Origin: Sceloporus undulatus
Taxonomy: Eukaryota > Chordata > Lepidosauria > Squamata > Phrynosomatidae
DNA length: 64,000 nucleotides
NCBI RefSeq assembly: GCF_019175285.1
Contig: NC_056523.1
Coordinates: forward strand, 186,472,981 to 186,536,980
Direction of reading: 5' to 3'
The position numbers and the translations under genes were made by a program. The notes beneath the pieces are model-generated. The model was not told the DNA's origin. It worked only from the letters and a program-made list of their open reading frames with translations, and did not search any database. This document shows positions 10,936 to 24,417 of the stretch, in pieces; within the stretch, counting starts at the first letter, position 1; every line of letters starts with the position of its first letter.

Positions 10936-13632
10936 GCGTGTGATTTTTAGACTAGGAGCTGCCTGTTCTCATTACAAGTAGTGACCCTATGTCATCCAGA
11001 GAGGGCTCACAGGCTGTCCAGTTGCAGTAGCTTAAAGCTGGTGCTTCTGTAAAGGTATTTCCAGGGCAGTGGCATCTGTTAGTGGGGCAGTGAATCCAGC
11101 CTGGGTTTTTATCTGAAATTTTAAAGAGCTGTCCAAGGTGATCAACTTGTTTGGACGATAAGGTTCTGTACCTTCAACATCATCTTTAAAGTGTGGAAGA
11201 AAATCTGGAGTGAATTCCCCACTCCATTGACACATAAGCCACCAGTTGCCATTGGCAGAGGATCCCCATCACTAAAACCAAAAGAGTATTATTGTTCAGC
11301 TAAAATTCAATAACAGATTCTCATGAGAAAAACCATAAGAAGAGTATGGATAGCCTCCTGTTAGAGACATTAGCACATATAAGTTTCCCTTGTGCATGCA
11401 GCTGTCATACTTTGGTTGCTGTGTGAGTTGGTATTCTTATGGTTTTCCCCATGTCCAAAGCTGCTCAGCCCATCTTTTAAACCCTTGAAGCTGCCCTACA
11501 TGACTATTTCATGCTTCATGAGGAGCAGAGAGGACTACAGAAATGTCTCTCCATAGCCAGATGTGAAATGATGACATTAGCATTGTGATCCACTGGGGTC
11601 CTCCAGGAATTGCAGCTCTGCTGTAATCATTTTGCATCTGGCATCTGGGACATATCTTGCCTGCTTTCCATGAAACATGGAATGGGCATGCAGGAAAGCT
11701 TCCAGTTTTTCAGTGTGGCTCAGCCTAGTGCATGTTTGAATGTGGATATTTGCGCTACCCTGAGGGGAGGTTGGATTGCAGCTTGTAAATGAGAGACAAC
11801 TTCATCTGGCTCTCCAGTACAATTTTTAAGAATGAAGGAGCATGAAAGCCTTGTCTGGTAGCACTGCAAGATTCAGGGCAGCTCCACAACTCAACACTGA
11901 TAGAAATCTTTGTTGATAAAGCCAGCCAGCCAAACAGCTGGCTATGAAATAAATATTTGCACCCCTCAGCTTATCATTTTGGCCTATTAATTGACCATTG
12001 ATGGGAAGTGTGAAATCCACTTGCTCTATCAGCTGAAAGTGCATTATAAGTGTTATCCATATTTCCTGCAGAAATTGCAATGTGTGTTACTGTGGCTCTG
12101 CCCTCTGGACTCAAGGCAGAGTTTCTTGTGAAAAACCTTGGTCCAGAATACTCCTAGTTATTGACCATTTGAAGCCATTCACCACCACTCTTTCCACAGC
12201 CATGGAATGGTGTTCTGTCAGATATTTTGCCCAATAAATATGAATATTAGACTTTGATGCATAAGACAAGAAAGCTGTCTGTTACCCAAGTCAGCACAAA
12301 TTGTTAAGGGTTCATAGTGGACATGCTATGGCTATTGGTGGCCTGGATCCTTGTCCAGAGGATCTTGTTCTAAAGGTTCCTTCCCTCCTTCCTGCTAGCA
12401 AGGAGATGTTAGCACTGACAGAAGGCAGTCAGTGGTTAACTGTCTTGTTTACAGACAAAAACAGTTTCAATTGAATTATTGCCATCATTTCTACTTGGAG
12501 GAAACGAAAACATCTTTCTCTTTGCTGTACACTCCTAGCTTCCTAAGGAGAGGTCCATGGCTTTGGAGGAGCTGTAGAAGCCAATCAAGGAGGGATTTTT
12601 ATTGCTTCCATGACAGGACATAGTTAAAATCAGGGAGAGGTGGAAGAATTGAGTAAAACTCCTTGGGGAGAAACAAATACAGGTAAGATGATCTTTGCCT
12701 TCATTTGAGCTTTGCGGGCAAAACGCTTCAGGTATAAGGGTCATGGGTTATTTTACAGTTATAACCATTGGATACCACTCCAAACTTCCATGGCTCCTTC
12801 CTTGGCATCCTGGGGTTTGCAATTTGGTGAGGAACTTGCCTCCTCTAGTTTACTTCATCTCAACATCATCGTTAGAGATCCTGGTCAGAGAATTCTAAGA
12901 GAATTAATCAAATTGCAAAGCCCATGATTTCATAAGAGGTATCCATAGCAATTAAAGTGGTATCAAAGTACTGTAAATGTGTAGTGTGGATGCATCCTAG
13001 GACTCTTCATGCACATAGAAGCACACTGATTAAGAGTTTCAGGGAGGAGTCTGTTTATGAGATTCTCAAGGCAATATTTGGATTTCTGGAAATGGCATAT
13101 AGTGTGCATGCATGTACTCCCCCCCACACACTCCACATATTTTTCTCTAGTCTGCATCAGCTTCTTGTGTTTTGAGATATAGGTTTCTTTAGTTCCCCAA
13201 GGTGCAGTTTCTGTGTTAAATGTAGTGGGAGGACAGCAGGCCATGGTGTTCCTCCAAAATTTAGGGTACATACAGAAATGCCATTTCCCCCTTTATCTGG
13301 CAAAGTAATTTCCATTTACTTTCTAAAAACAGCAAGCAGATATGATGACATTCCACACCAATCTGCTTTCATCACAGCCCACAGTAAACCCCGGGGGAGG
13401 AAGCATAGCTTGTTCTCATAAAGAAAGATATCCACTTTCACCCTCAGAAATCAGGGTCAGTTAAAATGAAACTCATTTGCCTAGGAGGACTTGGGCCAGG
13501 CCTTATGTAAGCATACCTGTCACCCTTGCACGCTTTCCAACTACCATTTTCTATTCCAGAGTGTCTCAGATATGTAGGTCTAGAGCATTTAAAAAAAAAA
13601 AAGTTATTGAACACAAATAACACAATAATATG

Positions 13633-13748
13633 TGCACACACACACACACACACACACAACCATACAAAAATTAGAAACAAAACAAAACAACAATCTTACC
13701 ATAAAACACACATGCACGCACGCGCGCACGCGCACACACACACACACA
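13633..13748. repeat. Two (CA)n microsatellites, the second with CG interruptions
   Basis: A pure CA run near 13635-13659 and a CA/CG alternating run near 13715-13748, separated by A-rich sequence. Confidence 0.9.
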
Positions 13749-13950
13749 CCCTCTAATAAAACCTACTAAACATGACTGACTTCCTCTCCTTCCAAAACCA
13801 ATGCCTGTATCCCCCTATTACTTCACTTTCTTTAATTCTTAACACACACAGTTTCTATGATATTAGCAAACTCCATTCATTTTGCAACACCTAAAACTGA
13901 TAACTGACCCTAGTAAGAAGACATGTAAGAAATAAACATTTCCCATAGTT

Positions 13951-14150
13951 TCTTGTGGGTCTTTCGGGCTATGTGGCCATGTTCTAGCAGAGTTTATTCA
14001 TGACCTTTCTCCAGCATCTGTGGCTGGCATCTTCAGAGAAGCCAGCCTCTGAAGATGCCAGCCACAGATGCTAGTGAAACGGCAGGAATAAACTCTGCTA
14101 GAACATGGCCACATAGCCTGAAAGACCCACAAGAAACTATGGATGCTGGC
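13951..14150. mobile_element. Palindromic MITE (CATCTGTGGCTGGCATCTTC family)
   Basis: Two arms of about 90 bases meet at 14040. Each holds TTGTGGGTCTTTCGGGCTATG, GTTCTAGCAGAGTTTATTC and CATCTGTGGCTGGCATCTTC or the complement. Partial copies occur at 15124-15226 and, split by an insertion, at 53500-53540 with 54048-54115. Confidence 0.75.
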
Positions 14151-15772
14151 CATGAAAGCCTTTGACTCCACAAATATTTCCCAGTTTTATTAAAGAAAAA
14201 TTCAAGGATTTCTGAGACTTCCAGTTGGCCATGGCAGCTCAACTGAATATCTCCTGAGAAGCTCCCATGAGATACCCTCCATATGGGGCAAAAAACACAG
14301 CCAAGAGATGTAATGGTGGGTTAAATCTTGTCCCTGGAGTGGAAGGAGCAGAGGGGCTCCCAGAGACTTGTTCCTGACTTCACCCTTCTATTCTAAATGT
14401 CTTCGGGGTGGAGAAGGGGAAAGAAAAACAAAAAGATGGTGGACCAAGCAGAGGAAGTTGAAAGCAAGAACCATCGCTGTGTGTGTCTGAAACCATGAAT
14501 CAGCTTAAGAGCCACCGCCAACTTTTTAAAGTAACTTTTTATTTTCTTTTGAAGTTCATGGGGAAAAAAATGGAAACATAGCAGTGCCTTGGGACAAGAA
14601 CTATCTTCGATAACCAATTCTAAAACTATTTAAATTGCCAGAAACTGAAAGTAATAAACTGTAAGTAAACACTTATTAAGAGCAACATTTCCTAATGGAG
14701 GGGAAAAATGCTTTTAACAGCTCAGAAGTGTATGACTCACATTAAAAGAGAAGAATGAAGGAGAAATATAATGAGCTAATGGCCTATTTCCTTTAAAATC
14801 TAAATATTTGCAGAATTCATTTTTCTTTCTGTTCATTTATAAGCCTGTTGTATTAGGACACAAGAAAAGAGTAAAGTGAAGTAAAGAGTAAAGAGTAGTA
14901 AAGAAGACAAATAAAGATATAAGGTAAAGCTGGATTTAAGATATCTGTATAAAAGGCTGAGTTTAAACCTAACATTTTGGATTATTAAGTACTTGCTCAT
15001 ATAAACACTGAACCAAGGAAGTGAATAGAGTCTGAATTGTTATGGAATCTTAATGGAAGATGAGATATGCTATACGAAGTCAATGAACAAAGACGTTAAT
15101 AAATTAATTAATGGAAATGACAGTTTTTTGTGGGATTTTTCAGGCTATGTGTCCGTGTTCTGGAAGAATTTATTCCTGACATTTTGCCTGCATCTGTGGC
15201 TGGCATCTTCAGAGATTGGTGGCATGAAGGTGTGTGGGGTATATATATTGTGTGACAGTTATTTGTACAAATATTGATTTTAAGTGAATGAATTATGAAT
15301 GAATTGTGTCTGAAAGGATGAAGCTCTCAAGCCAACTGATGCTGGCACACCGGGGAACTCCCTTATACAGGGCAGCATGACAAGAGTGAAGCTTTCACTT
15401 GGGATCCTCTGGACTCACCTACCAGACAATGAATTCAAATCCCTGCCACTGTAAGTCACACAGCACTCTCTTCAGATTGGAAGTTAAAGCGGCCAGTCAC
15501 AGAACAACATCTCCTCCCCTCCTCTAATCCTTCCTTTCTGTTTGGTGTTTACGTTTAGAGGCAGGATAGACAATGTGTGGCTTTTCAGATGTAGATGGGC
15601 TGCAACTGCCATCATCCTTAGTCAGCAGAAGACATGGTAAAGAATGATGTGTTCTGCAGTCCAGTAACATCTACAGGGTCACTAGTTGCTCACTCTAGAT
15701 GTATAGAAAGCTTGCAGGAGATTACAGATCTGTAAAAGATTGTACCAAAACAACAACAACAACAACAAAATG

Positions 15773-18700
15773 TTAAAAGTCTTCCTGAGAGTCTAAGCAT
15801 TTGGAAGACTTTGGAGCCAGCCTCCTTTGCTCTGGACTTTCCTGGATCTGACGTCTCCAGCCAGAAGCCATCTTCGCTTGAATTCCTTCCTTTTTTTGTG
15901 ATGAAAGCACAGGCCTTCCAAAAAGACAACTTAGATAATAACGATTGACCATAGTTCGAGTGCAGTATTTCTTATAGACTGGCCTAAAGGGGCAGGAGAG
16001 GGGAGGGAATAGTAAGATTATATTGTATGTAATTAAACAGAATTATAGATTATATTTCATATTGCAAACATCTTCCATTTCTGAAAAAGAAAAGTCATTG
16101 ATGACTTTTTTGCTTTTAAATAATAAAGATGAAAGTGTTTCAGCTATTTTAATTGTGTCAGTTTCAGTCAAGGCAATTTGAATTACACCACTGGGCTGCA
16201 GGAGGGCAGGGGGAGAGGGAGGAATAGGCCATCCTTCCTTGTTAGACCCATAGAAGGGACAGATAGCTGAGTGTTTTATGCCTCTGTACAGTCACCACCA
16301 GAATTTTATGGTGTTTTATTGTAATTGTAAGAATAGTTATGGAGGAAAAGACAGCTGAATGTTTTATAACCCTCATTCTTCAGGAATTTATCAGGATTAA
16401 TTCTGCTTCTTTGTGAGGGGAGACCTCACTGAAATGTCTTGCTTTCTACAGGGGAACAAAAGAGTACAGCGCGCCCGCGTCATACGCAGGCGCACCTTAT
16501 GCGGCTTGAGCATACGCGCTCAAGCCGCGGGGTGGAAGGGGCGGCGTGTCCCATTCAATTGAATGGGTGCACGTGCCTGTTGCGGCCTGCATGTTGCCGT
16601 GCCACCGTGCACGAGCCCTATTGTTTACAATGGGGCTTGAGCATAGGCGGAATTCACCTTACGCGGAGGGATCCAGAATGGATCCCCGCGTAAGGCGAGG
16701 GCCCACTGTAATATAATTCTCTGTTCAGTTTAGGGATGGGAAGAATAAAGGGAGAAATTTACATCAGTATGCTAAAAGTGACATAAGACTGCAGCTGCCA
16801 TCAGCTCAACTTAATAAAATGTCTCTAGTCACTGATGGATTCATTGGCTACAAAAGCTAAAGTATTACCAGAACAGTATGCTAAAGATTGCTTTTAGCAG
16901 TCTCCTCAATGAATTCCCCAGGGCTATTGATGATTTTCATCACTCTAGGGCAGGGGTGAACAACTGGTGGAAGCTGAGAGTCTATAGGGTAGATAGTGTT
17001 TCAATCAGTTTCCTTTGAGCTTGAGGAATGTCTAAGAGTAAACATGATAATGCTTCAAAGTAGCTAACACTCAAATCTTTCTCCCTCTTTCTCACATTTG
17101 GGGAATTTGGCGTAGGTGGACCTAATCCTTTGTCACCCTGTGGAACCAATTCAGGCTGAATCCCTGGCACCTACAAATTTTGCCAGAAACGATCTCTTGA
17201 GACAAGTGGGTCACCTTTTGGTACAGCAATCAGGGTCTGGCCACAGTGTGTGTGGAGAGAGTTACAGCCTCCATTTACACTAGGATCACAATAGGAATTG
17301 GGTCTTCTGTGCTTGAGAGAGACATAGCTGCATTTTAAATATAATGAAATTTAAATTATTTTTGTTGTAAGTTGCTTTGTTACAATGTTTCAGAAAATAA
17401 ATGTTTTTTGTTATGTTACCTTATATCCAAGACAGTATAACCACAATTCTGCTATTTACAAAGTAAAGTAAAATATAATCAAGTTTAATCGAAAATCCAA
17501 CAAGTTAATTCTCTCTGTCTCACATGATTTTTCCTTTTAATCTTTTCACAAGAGAATGGCATCACTGGCATGTAATACACACACAGGATTATCTGTGAGG
17601 GGATGCCTCTTTTCACCCCAAAGAAATGGGGTTGAACATCAAAGCTTATCAATTTCATTTGATTTGGTTAAATAACGGTTTTTGCCCCACCTCTGTCATT
17701 GTTTTGCCTTCATTCTTAGAAGTAGGGCGGCTGATGCCACTCACCAAGCTCTCATGTCCAATGTGCTTGCGACAACTTTCTTAACGCACAATGCATCATC
17801 TGTGACATCATCATCCAGAAACACTGTGAAGGAAGTTAATAGAGAACAAATCCCAAGGATATATAAAAGAAAGATAAGGAAAGGAGTGTCAATGAAAAAG
17901 AGTAAAGTGGCTTTTTTAAAAATATATTCTTTATTGATTTATAAAATCTTTAAAACAAAACAGTAAAAGAAAAACAGATTATATACAAAAATTCAAAGCA
18001 GTATATTATAATTCAATGAGTTAAAAAACCCACCAATATTATATCCTTTCCTTTCTTCTTCCTTCTCTTGGGTTTTTCTGTTAATATGCACTACATTATG
18101 ATCACCAGATAATATAAACTATATAAAAATATTTATGAGTAAACTAAACATAATAATACTTCAAATATCAAGAAGTATCTATAGTCATAACATGATTATA
18201 AAGTCCATCTATTTTTATTGCATTATTTATTTTATATCTATTTTTATAATTTCACTTACTCCAGTCCAATCGTGGCTTTCAGTTACCACGGGGAGAGTAT
18301 ATTCAAATCTCTCATATCTGGAATTAGGATCAGTGACTTACTTGGCATACAATTTAATGGCTTTCTGATTTGATAATTGTTAATTATTCTCCTTTTCAGC
18401 TTCCAAAGGCAAAGACAAAAGTAAACCACTCACTATCGCAGGATATGTTGCATCTGTTTGGAGATTTATGTCTCCCATTATCACACCATTCAAGGCCACT
18501 CAGCTGGAATATCCCATAGCGTGGAATGCCTTTTGTATTCTCATAGTAAAATGTGTCAAGATTACTTGAATAATCAGCTGCACAGACATCTACCAGAGAA
18601 GTAGAGAGTGACAATCAGATACACATCATAGCTTGACAGGTTGAGTCTTAAAATCCCAAAATCCAAAATATTCCAAAAACAAAAACTTTTTTTCATGGGT

Positions 18701-19610
18701 GGCTGAGATAGTGACATCTTTGTTTTCTGTTGGTTCAGTGCACACAAACTTTGTTTCATTCACAAAACAATTGAAAATATTAAATTCAGTTACCTTCAAG
18801 CTATGTTTGTAAGGTGTATATGAAACATAAATGAATTTTGTGTTTAGACTTGGCTCAAATCTCCAAGGTATCTCATATATGCATATATATGCAAATACAG
18901 GCATTCCAAGATCTGAAAAAGTCTGATATCCAAAATACTTTTTGTCCCAAGCATAAGGGAGACTTAGCCTATATTTCCTAAAATCATTTCTAAAACATTG
19001 AAATAGGATTAAAAAAAAATGTACTCAAATATCAACATCAGTTTCAGTTTAAATACAATCAAAATGCTTATTTTAACCATCCATAGTCTTTAAGAACATT
19101 CATAAGTCTAAAATTGAATCTTTCTTTTTCCACCATTGTAAAAATAGCACACAGTATATACAAACAGCTAATAACTCTCCAAACATCTTTGGAGTTTCTA
19201 ATGTATTTCAGATTTCTCATTGCTTTCTTTGAATCTTTCTAGTCCGATAAATACAGAATTCCCTTTTTTAAAAATGTTTTTTCCCATATTATTTGAGAGT
19301 GGTCACCAACATCAGTGAAATATTATAACTTTAAAAAAAACTAAACAAGAAAAGATAAATATACTGAATATCACTTTGTTCAATAAAGAGTAGAGAAACC
19401 ACATGCCCAACCAAACTGAATTAAGTTCATCCTAATCATGGGCAGAAATTTTGTACTTAATAGATGGTACTCACATTGTTCTGCGTAGATTCTTCTATAA
19501 GGGTCCATCCCTAGAAATTTCAGTGTGTAATAGAGGTCGCAAACATCATATATTTTGGACTTATTTGTTACAATGAAAAGGTAGAAAAAGACAAGATTAA
19601 CAATTTTCAT
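15773..19610 (-). CDS. Lysozyme/alpha-lactalbumin-like protein, non-catalytic, altered tail (copy D)
   Basis: Exons are 19610-19475, 18589-18434, 17823-17745 and 15983-15773 (136, 156, 79 and 211 coding bases), open throughout and giving 193 residues. Signal MKIVNLVFFYLFIVTNKS precedes KIYDVCDLYY. Glu35 is Ser (DYSSNLDT), the Asp52 equivalent is Arg (IPRYGIFQLS), Trp63 is kept (LEWC). The calcium loop FLDDDVTDD is complete and all eight cysteines are present (exon 4: PVYKKYC ... YYLSC). After the last Cys the open frame continues for 50 residues unlike copies B and C. In a neighbouring frame, FWKACAFITKKGRNS resembles the B/C tail, so a small indel probably shifted the frame just after the final Cys. 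The promoter region aligns with that of copy C but the TATA box is lost. The gene may be weakly expressed or decaying, although exons 1-3 are intact. Confidence 0.8.
16467..16708. mobile_element. GC-rich MITE, 242 bp, TA target site
   Basis: Starts CAGCGCGCCCGCGTCATACG, ends AAGGCGAGGGCCCACTG, TA on both sides. Contains the symmetrical motif GTCCCATTCAATTGAATGGG. The same family recurs, also 242 bp, at 32503-32744. In intron 3 of copy D. Confidence 0.75.
17905..18400. repeat. AT-rich probable LINE 3' end, antisense
   Basis: A run beginning ATATTCTTTATTGATTTATAA has the look of an antisense poly(A) end of a LINE. No protein block supports it, so the family is left open. In intron 2 of copy D. 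Confidence 0.3.
18634..18972 (-). mobile_element. Tigger/pogo-like element, antisense copy
   Basis: Reverse of the 39120-39437 copy: AGGTTGAGTCTTAAAATCC at one end, AGCATAAGGGAGACT at the other, with CCAAAATATTCC and ATGAATTTTGTG blocks between. A further end fragment of the family lies at 20085-20208. Intron 1 of copy D. Confidence 0.65.
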
Positions 19611-20395
19611 TCTCTGGGAAGTGGTGCCTGCAGAGTGCCAAGGGTTTCTGTGTCCCTGGGTGTCCTACTCCAGGTTGTAAGAAGATTGCCCAGTGACCAT
19701 TCTCTTAGCAAGTGTTATTTTTAAGTCACCAGTGAGATCTTAAGAACTGACAAACTGTGATAGCAAATGGCTGGCACTTTCACAAGTGACAGTGATCATG
19801 CAAAAGCCTTTCATAACGTAACACTGATCCTGTCATTATTCTGTCACTGAAGTGGCATTGCATTAACACAAACTTCTGTTAATGCAAAATGCCAGGTAAT
19901 GCCACTTCAATGATGGGACAATGACAGGATCAGCGTGACTTCATATGAAAGTCTTTCATGTGATCACTGTCACTTGGACTTCCAAACAAGATATGTATGG
20001 ATAAGAACGACATCATCTGAAAGTCCTTCCCATGATCGCACAGGAACGATAGGACAGGGATGGGGCATCATTGTAATAATCTCCTTAGATCTCACCTCCA
20101 ACATATCTTATTATGTATTTGCAAATATTCAAAAATCTGAAAAACTCCAAAATACAAAACACTTCTGGTCCAAAGCATTTTGGATAAGGGAAACTCAACC
20201 TGTAATGTAAAATATCAGTTGAACATTTAAAAACACAGCTTAGATATCCAGGAAAAGGGGGCAGGCAAATTCACCAAGGGAATGTGAACATAGGAAATAT
20301 AAAAGTCATAGGTGTGACCATTCTTCACTTTCTCACTCTCTGCAATGCTAGAAATGTGGAGAATCAAGGAAAATATCATTTGGCCTCCTGTTTAG

Positions 20396-20425
20396 TAATA
20401 ATAATAATAATAATAATAATAATTT
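20396..20425. repeat. (TAA)n microsatellite
   Basis: About ten ATA/TAA units that open a repeat (TTGTTTTATTTATATACCGC) also found at 54360-54545. Confidence 0.85.
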
Positions 20426-20512
20426 GTTTTATTTATATACCGCTATTCCAAAGATCATAGCGGTGAACAGCAAGTAAGCTAATTAGCAAGTAAGCTAATT
20501 ATATAGTCATAA

Positions 20513-20794
20513 AAAGGTAAAGGCAGATGACTATCTAGTCATAACCGACTGTAGGGGGAAGTGCTCACCTCCGTTTCTAAGCCAAAGAGCCAGCATTGTT
20601 TGCTCTACTAGTCATGTGGCCAGCATGACTGTACCGAACGCTGTTACCTTCTACTTGCATTTGCATGGTTGGCAGAAGCTGGGACTAGTGAGAGGCGCTC
20701 ACCCCATCACGCAGCACTTGGGCCTCAAACTGCCAATCTTCAGATCTTTCGATCATCAGAATTGGTGTCTTAACCACCACATCCCATAGTTACA
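20513..20794 (-). repeat. Sauria-SINE-like element with 10-bp target duplication
   Basis: Flanked by the direct repeat ATAGTCATAA at 20503-20512 and 20795-20804. Reading the plus strand: GGTAAAGGCAGATGACTATC tail, AAGCCAAAGAGCCAGC, CATGTGGCCAGCATGACTG, GCTGTTACCTTC, then the tRNA-like head in reverse ending CTTAACCACCACA. It inserted into the repeat that starts at 20418. Confidence 0.8.
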
Positions 20795-20879
20795 TAGTCA
20801 TAATTTACTTCTATCACAATTTTCTTTTACAGTTATCACACATTCAGTGACCAAAGGTCACCCCCAAGCCTGCCTGACC

Positions 20880-21380
20880 AGCTTTCTGTCGGCCAGTATA
20901 TTAAGTTTCGGTGAGGCCAACTCCTGGTGCAGTGTGGGTAAAAATCACCCAGCTACAGCCAAATCAATGTACAGAGTATAAAAACAAGCTATTGGTATTG
21001 GCACTGCACTGACCATTTTTCACACTTAAAAGAAACAATCACAGACAGTTGATTCATCCAAAGACCTGGAGGTTTTTATCTTCAGTTACAATAGGTACAA
21101 TATAATACAGCATACATAAATACACACTCCTCTCTGACTTTCAATCAACTTCAATGTCTGTTTCATCACTACAAACTAAAACACAGTAGCTGACAGCAAT
21201 AATCTGCTGCTCCAATAATAGCTCACAACCAACCGAACGTTCCAGTTGTCAATTCTCAACTGTCAATTGTCATCTGACATGTAACCAGTCTCCTGATCCA
21301 CTAATATAGAATGTTGGCTATGAGTTATAAGTCAGTCAATAAAAACATTTTTCTGTTGTTTAAGGTATATTACACCAACA
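20880..21380 (-). repeat. Possible solo LTR remnant, antisense
   Basis: The minus strand starts TGTTGGTGTAATATACC at 21380 and shares short phrases (CAGTTGAGAATTGACA) and general layout with the LTR-like insertion at 53539-54047. The far boundary is not clear. Gypsy- or ERV-type, old, no internal coding region seen. Confidence 0.3.
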
Positions 21381-21961
21381 CTTTCTTTCAGCAGGTGGAA
21401 TGTGCTGCAACAGACATCTGCAGGTGAGCTACAGAAAGACAGCTGCATGCATCTTCACTCATCTTTCCCTCAATAAGCACAGACGTAGCTCTGTTGGGGA
21501 GGGATGAACTGCTGAAAAGGATGGTTTTGGGAGGTAGCGCCAGGAGACAGTGCTATAGAGGTATCTCTGGAACTATATCTCCTGATACAGGATGTCAGCT
21601 TTCAGGGGAAGCAGAATTCTTCTTCGGTGGTATTCATTTATCCCTCCCCCAACATAGCTACATCCACACATGTATCTACAGAAATCTGGGACATCCAAAT
21701 GAGCACTGGGTTCCAAATGCCTTTTCAAAGGGTAAAATACTCTGAGAAAGTTGTGTGAGTGATATCCACACTCAGCATAGTTGTTGAGGACAAACAGCTA
21801 TTTCACCTGTCATAAAATTATTACGGTTTTGGTTATTTGTGGTTAAATTAGTTTAGCAGCAGCAGCATCAACACAATTTACTCCACAGGTATTTGGTAAA
21901 AACAACTAGATCTGAGCTTCTGGCAAATAAACAGAATACATTGATAGGTAAAAAGAAACTT

Positions 21962-22307
21962 AGGCCCTATACAGACCGGCAGAAAGTGCCAGCCTGTGGG
22001 CGGAGTCAGGGCTTAGTGTCCTCATGCTGGATGCCCTAAGCCCACCCCCAGGGTGCTATTTTGGTGAGCACTGGTACACACAGTGTGTGACATCATGACG
22101 CACTTCCGTGCTGCATCCAAATGATGCAGCACCAAAGAGGCATCATAAAGCCGCACTGCTGTGGCTATGGAGCCCCTTGGAGGAAGCAAAAAGGAGCTGC
22201 TTTTTGCTTCTCCTTTTTGCACCCTCCAGAGGCTGGATCAGGGCCATGGCATGACGTTGCTCAGTTCTAATTTGGCCAGTAATGGGGCGTTCTGTATAGC
22301 CCCTTAT
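21962..22307. mobile_element. Nonautonomous DNA element with GGCCCTATACAGAC-like ends
   Basis: Left end AGGCCCTATACAGACCGGC and right end GTTCTGTATAGCCCCTT are approximate inverted repeats. Related pieces lie at 28475-28790 and 30820-31168, and a looser one at 50042-50592. The centre includes AAGCAAAAAGGAGCTGCTTTT, locally self-complementary. Confidence 0.6.
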
Positions 22308-23713
22308 TTTATTGCTACATCTAGGCTCTACAAAAAGAACTAATCAGTCGAGAAAACTATTCTTCGTAGAAGAGTCCCTAGAGCTGACTCTCATGTGTGT
22401 GATAAGAAGAAAAACATCCTTAAGTGATACAGCCTGGTTTTGCGTCCATGCTTGGTGAGAGCAGAGAGAGGGAGAGGACAGAGAACAAAGGGCCATAAAC
22501 TTTACTGACTCCCAGAAAAGGGAGGGGTATGGGAAGTGACCTCTTCAGAAGCAACACTGACCAAAAGACCATAGAGATATAGATCAGTGTTCCTCCATAG
22601 AAGGCACCCCCCTTCTCAAGGAAAGAAACACAGATCTACAAATTAAGCATTGGTGCTAATACTCCAACATCACCCTCTCATGCTAGAGCAAATAATTAGC
22701 ACAATTTTATCCTTGATGCAGAATTCTCCCCTGTTTTTCAAAGTCCCGAAATGTTCTTGGGGAAACTGTCAATGGAGAAATATTCCATGTGGGCAGAAGA
22801 AGAGCATGAACCAGCTATAAGCAGGAGGGAGAACTGAGACATTAGCTCCCACCAAGACCACCCTTAGTGCACATGGACTGCGGGTCGATCCTGAATCTGT
22901 GTGGAAAGAAAGTTATCCTTGATCATGGGACTCTCCTCCCCTCACAACAGATTGATCCCTGGCCATTCAATATGCAACAACACGGTCTCAAATTACATAG
23001 CAAATGCTGCAGGTGGGGCTGTGTGTTGTGAGTATGACTGGGTTCACACTTCCTCCTCTCTGCTGCTGCCTCTGAGGAGTGCACTCACAGCATGTGCAAC
23101 AGGGAACTCCTGATCTCATGGTGATGGGCAGCCATTATGATATTTATGTGAATTTGGTGGTTCCTGCATGATTTGAGATTTTGTGGGAATCTGGAGATCT
23201 CATAAAACTTGAGGCAGCCATATATCTAGCTTTGTGCTGGCTTGGAAGCAGTAGGATAAAAGGTTCTCAGGAGGGCGCCAATTGAATGTCAAGATGTATG
23301 CCTACAATACAAGTACTTTGTAGATATGGATACCAACCTCAAAGGTTTCTCTTCTCATTTATTCTTCGCAGAAGATTGTCTGGAACGCTGTTTAAAAGAA
23401 ACCCTTGGGAAATGAATAACTGAGGATTTTCTTTCTAGCCCTAGGTAGCACCTAGGTATTGTTTATACAGAGACTTCTATTCTTCTCCTTTTATACATTA
23501 TTCAGGGCAAATTAAATCTGCTGAAAATCACAGTGCCATAACATACAACAAAAAAGATAGCAAAAATAATCAGTAATGCAGCATGGCTCCGGCATAAAAG
23601 AGTTGATTCTTAGTTGCCAAAAGTCTTCCTCAGTACAGAATTTACAGGATCACAGAAGCGTAGGCTTGGAAGGTACTCCAAGGATCCTCTAAACCAAATT
23701 CCTGCCACTACAG

Positions 23714-24368
23714 CAGGCGTTGGCAACCTATGGCCCGCGGGCCTGATCCAGCCCATAGGCACCATAGGAGTGGCCCTAGGCTGGCCCTGCTGCTGATTGC
23801 CGCCGCTGGCGCGCTCCTTCCCCACCCTTCTGGGCCAGCCTCTGCCCTCCCAGAGCGGCGGGGAAAGCGCTGGGGCCAGTGGCGCTCCCCTTCCCCTGCC
23901 CCTCTGGGCCGGCCTCTGCCCTCCCAGAGGGGCGGGGAAAACGCTGGGGTGTCCTCCTTCCCCCTGCCCTGTGGGAAAGCCTTGGCCCTCCCACAGGGCG
24001 GGGAGAGGCAGTGGGGCCACGGGCCTGGGGAGAAGGAGTTGGGGGTCCCCCTCGTCCCTCTCCCCAAGCCCGCGATTACTCCACAGCCGCAGGCCTGGGG
24101 AGAAGGAGGCGGGGGTCTGCAGGGGAAGAGGAGGAGGAGGAGGAGGGAGGAAGGAAGGAGCAGGAGGAGGAGGGAGGGAGGGAAGGAGGGAGGAGGAAGG
24201 AGGAAGAAGAGGAGGAAGAAGGAGGAAGGAAGGAGCAGGAGGAGGAGGAGGAGGAAGAAGAAGACATGCACTCTTTCTGCAGGTGAGACAATGTGACTTT
24301 CCAAAGTGCATTTCTGTGTATTTTCAGTGCTTTCAATGCTAAAAGGTCTGCTTTGACAATGAGAGTGG

Positions 24369-24417
<49 letters not shown>

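Larger units (their letters stand above)
10936..15772. other. Intergenic region between copies E and D
   Basis: No gene seen. Contents: an unassigned repeat remnant at 11030-11290; a degraded MITE of the 27393 family at about 12735-12990; (CA)n tracts at 13633-13659 and 13715-13748; a near-perfect palindrome at 13951-14150 with a further fragment at 15124-15226. Stretch 11290-12730 shows nothing recognisable. Confidence 0.5.
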
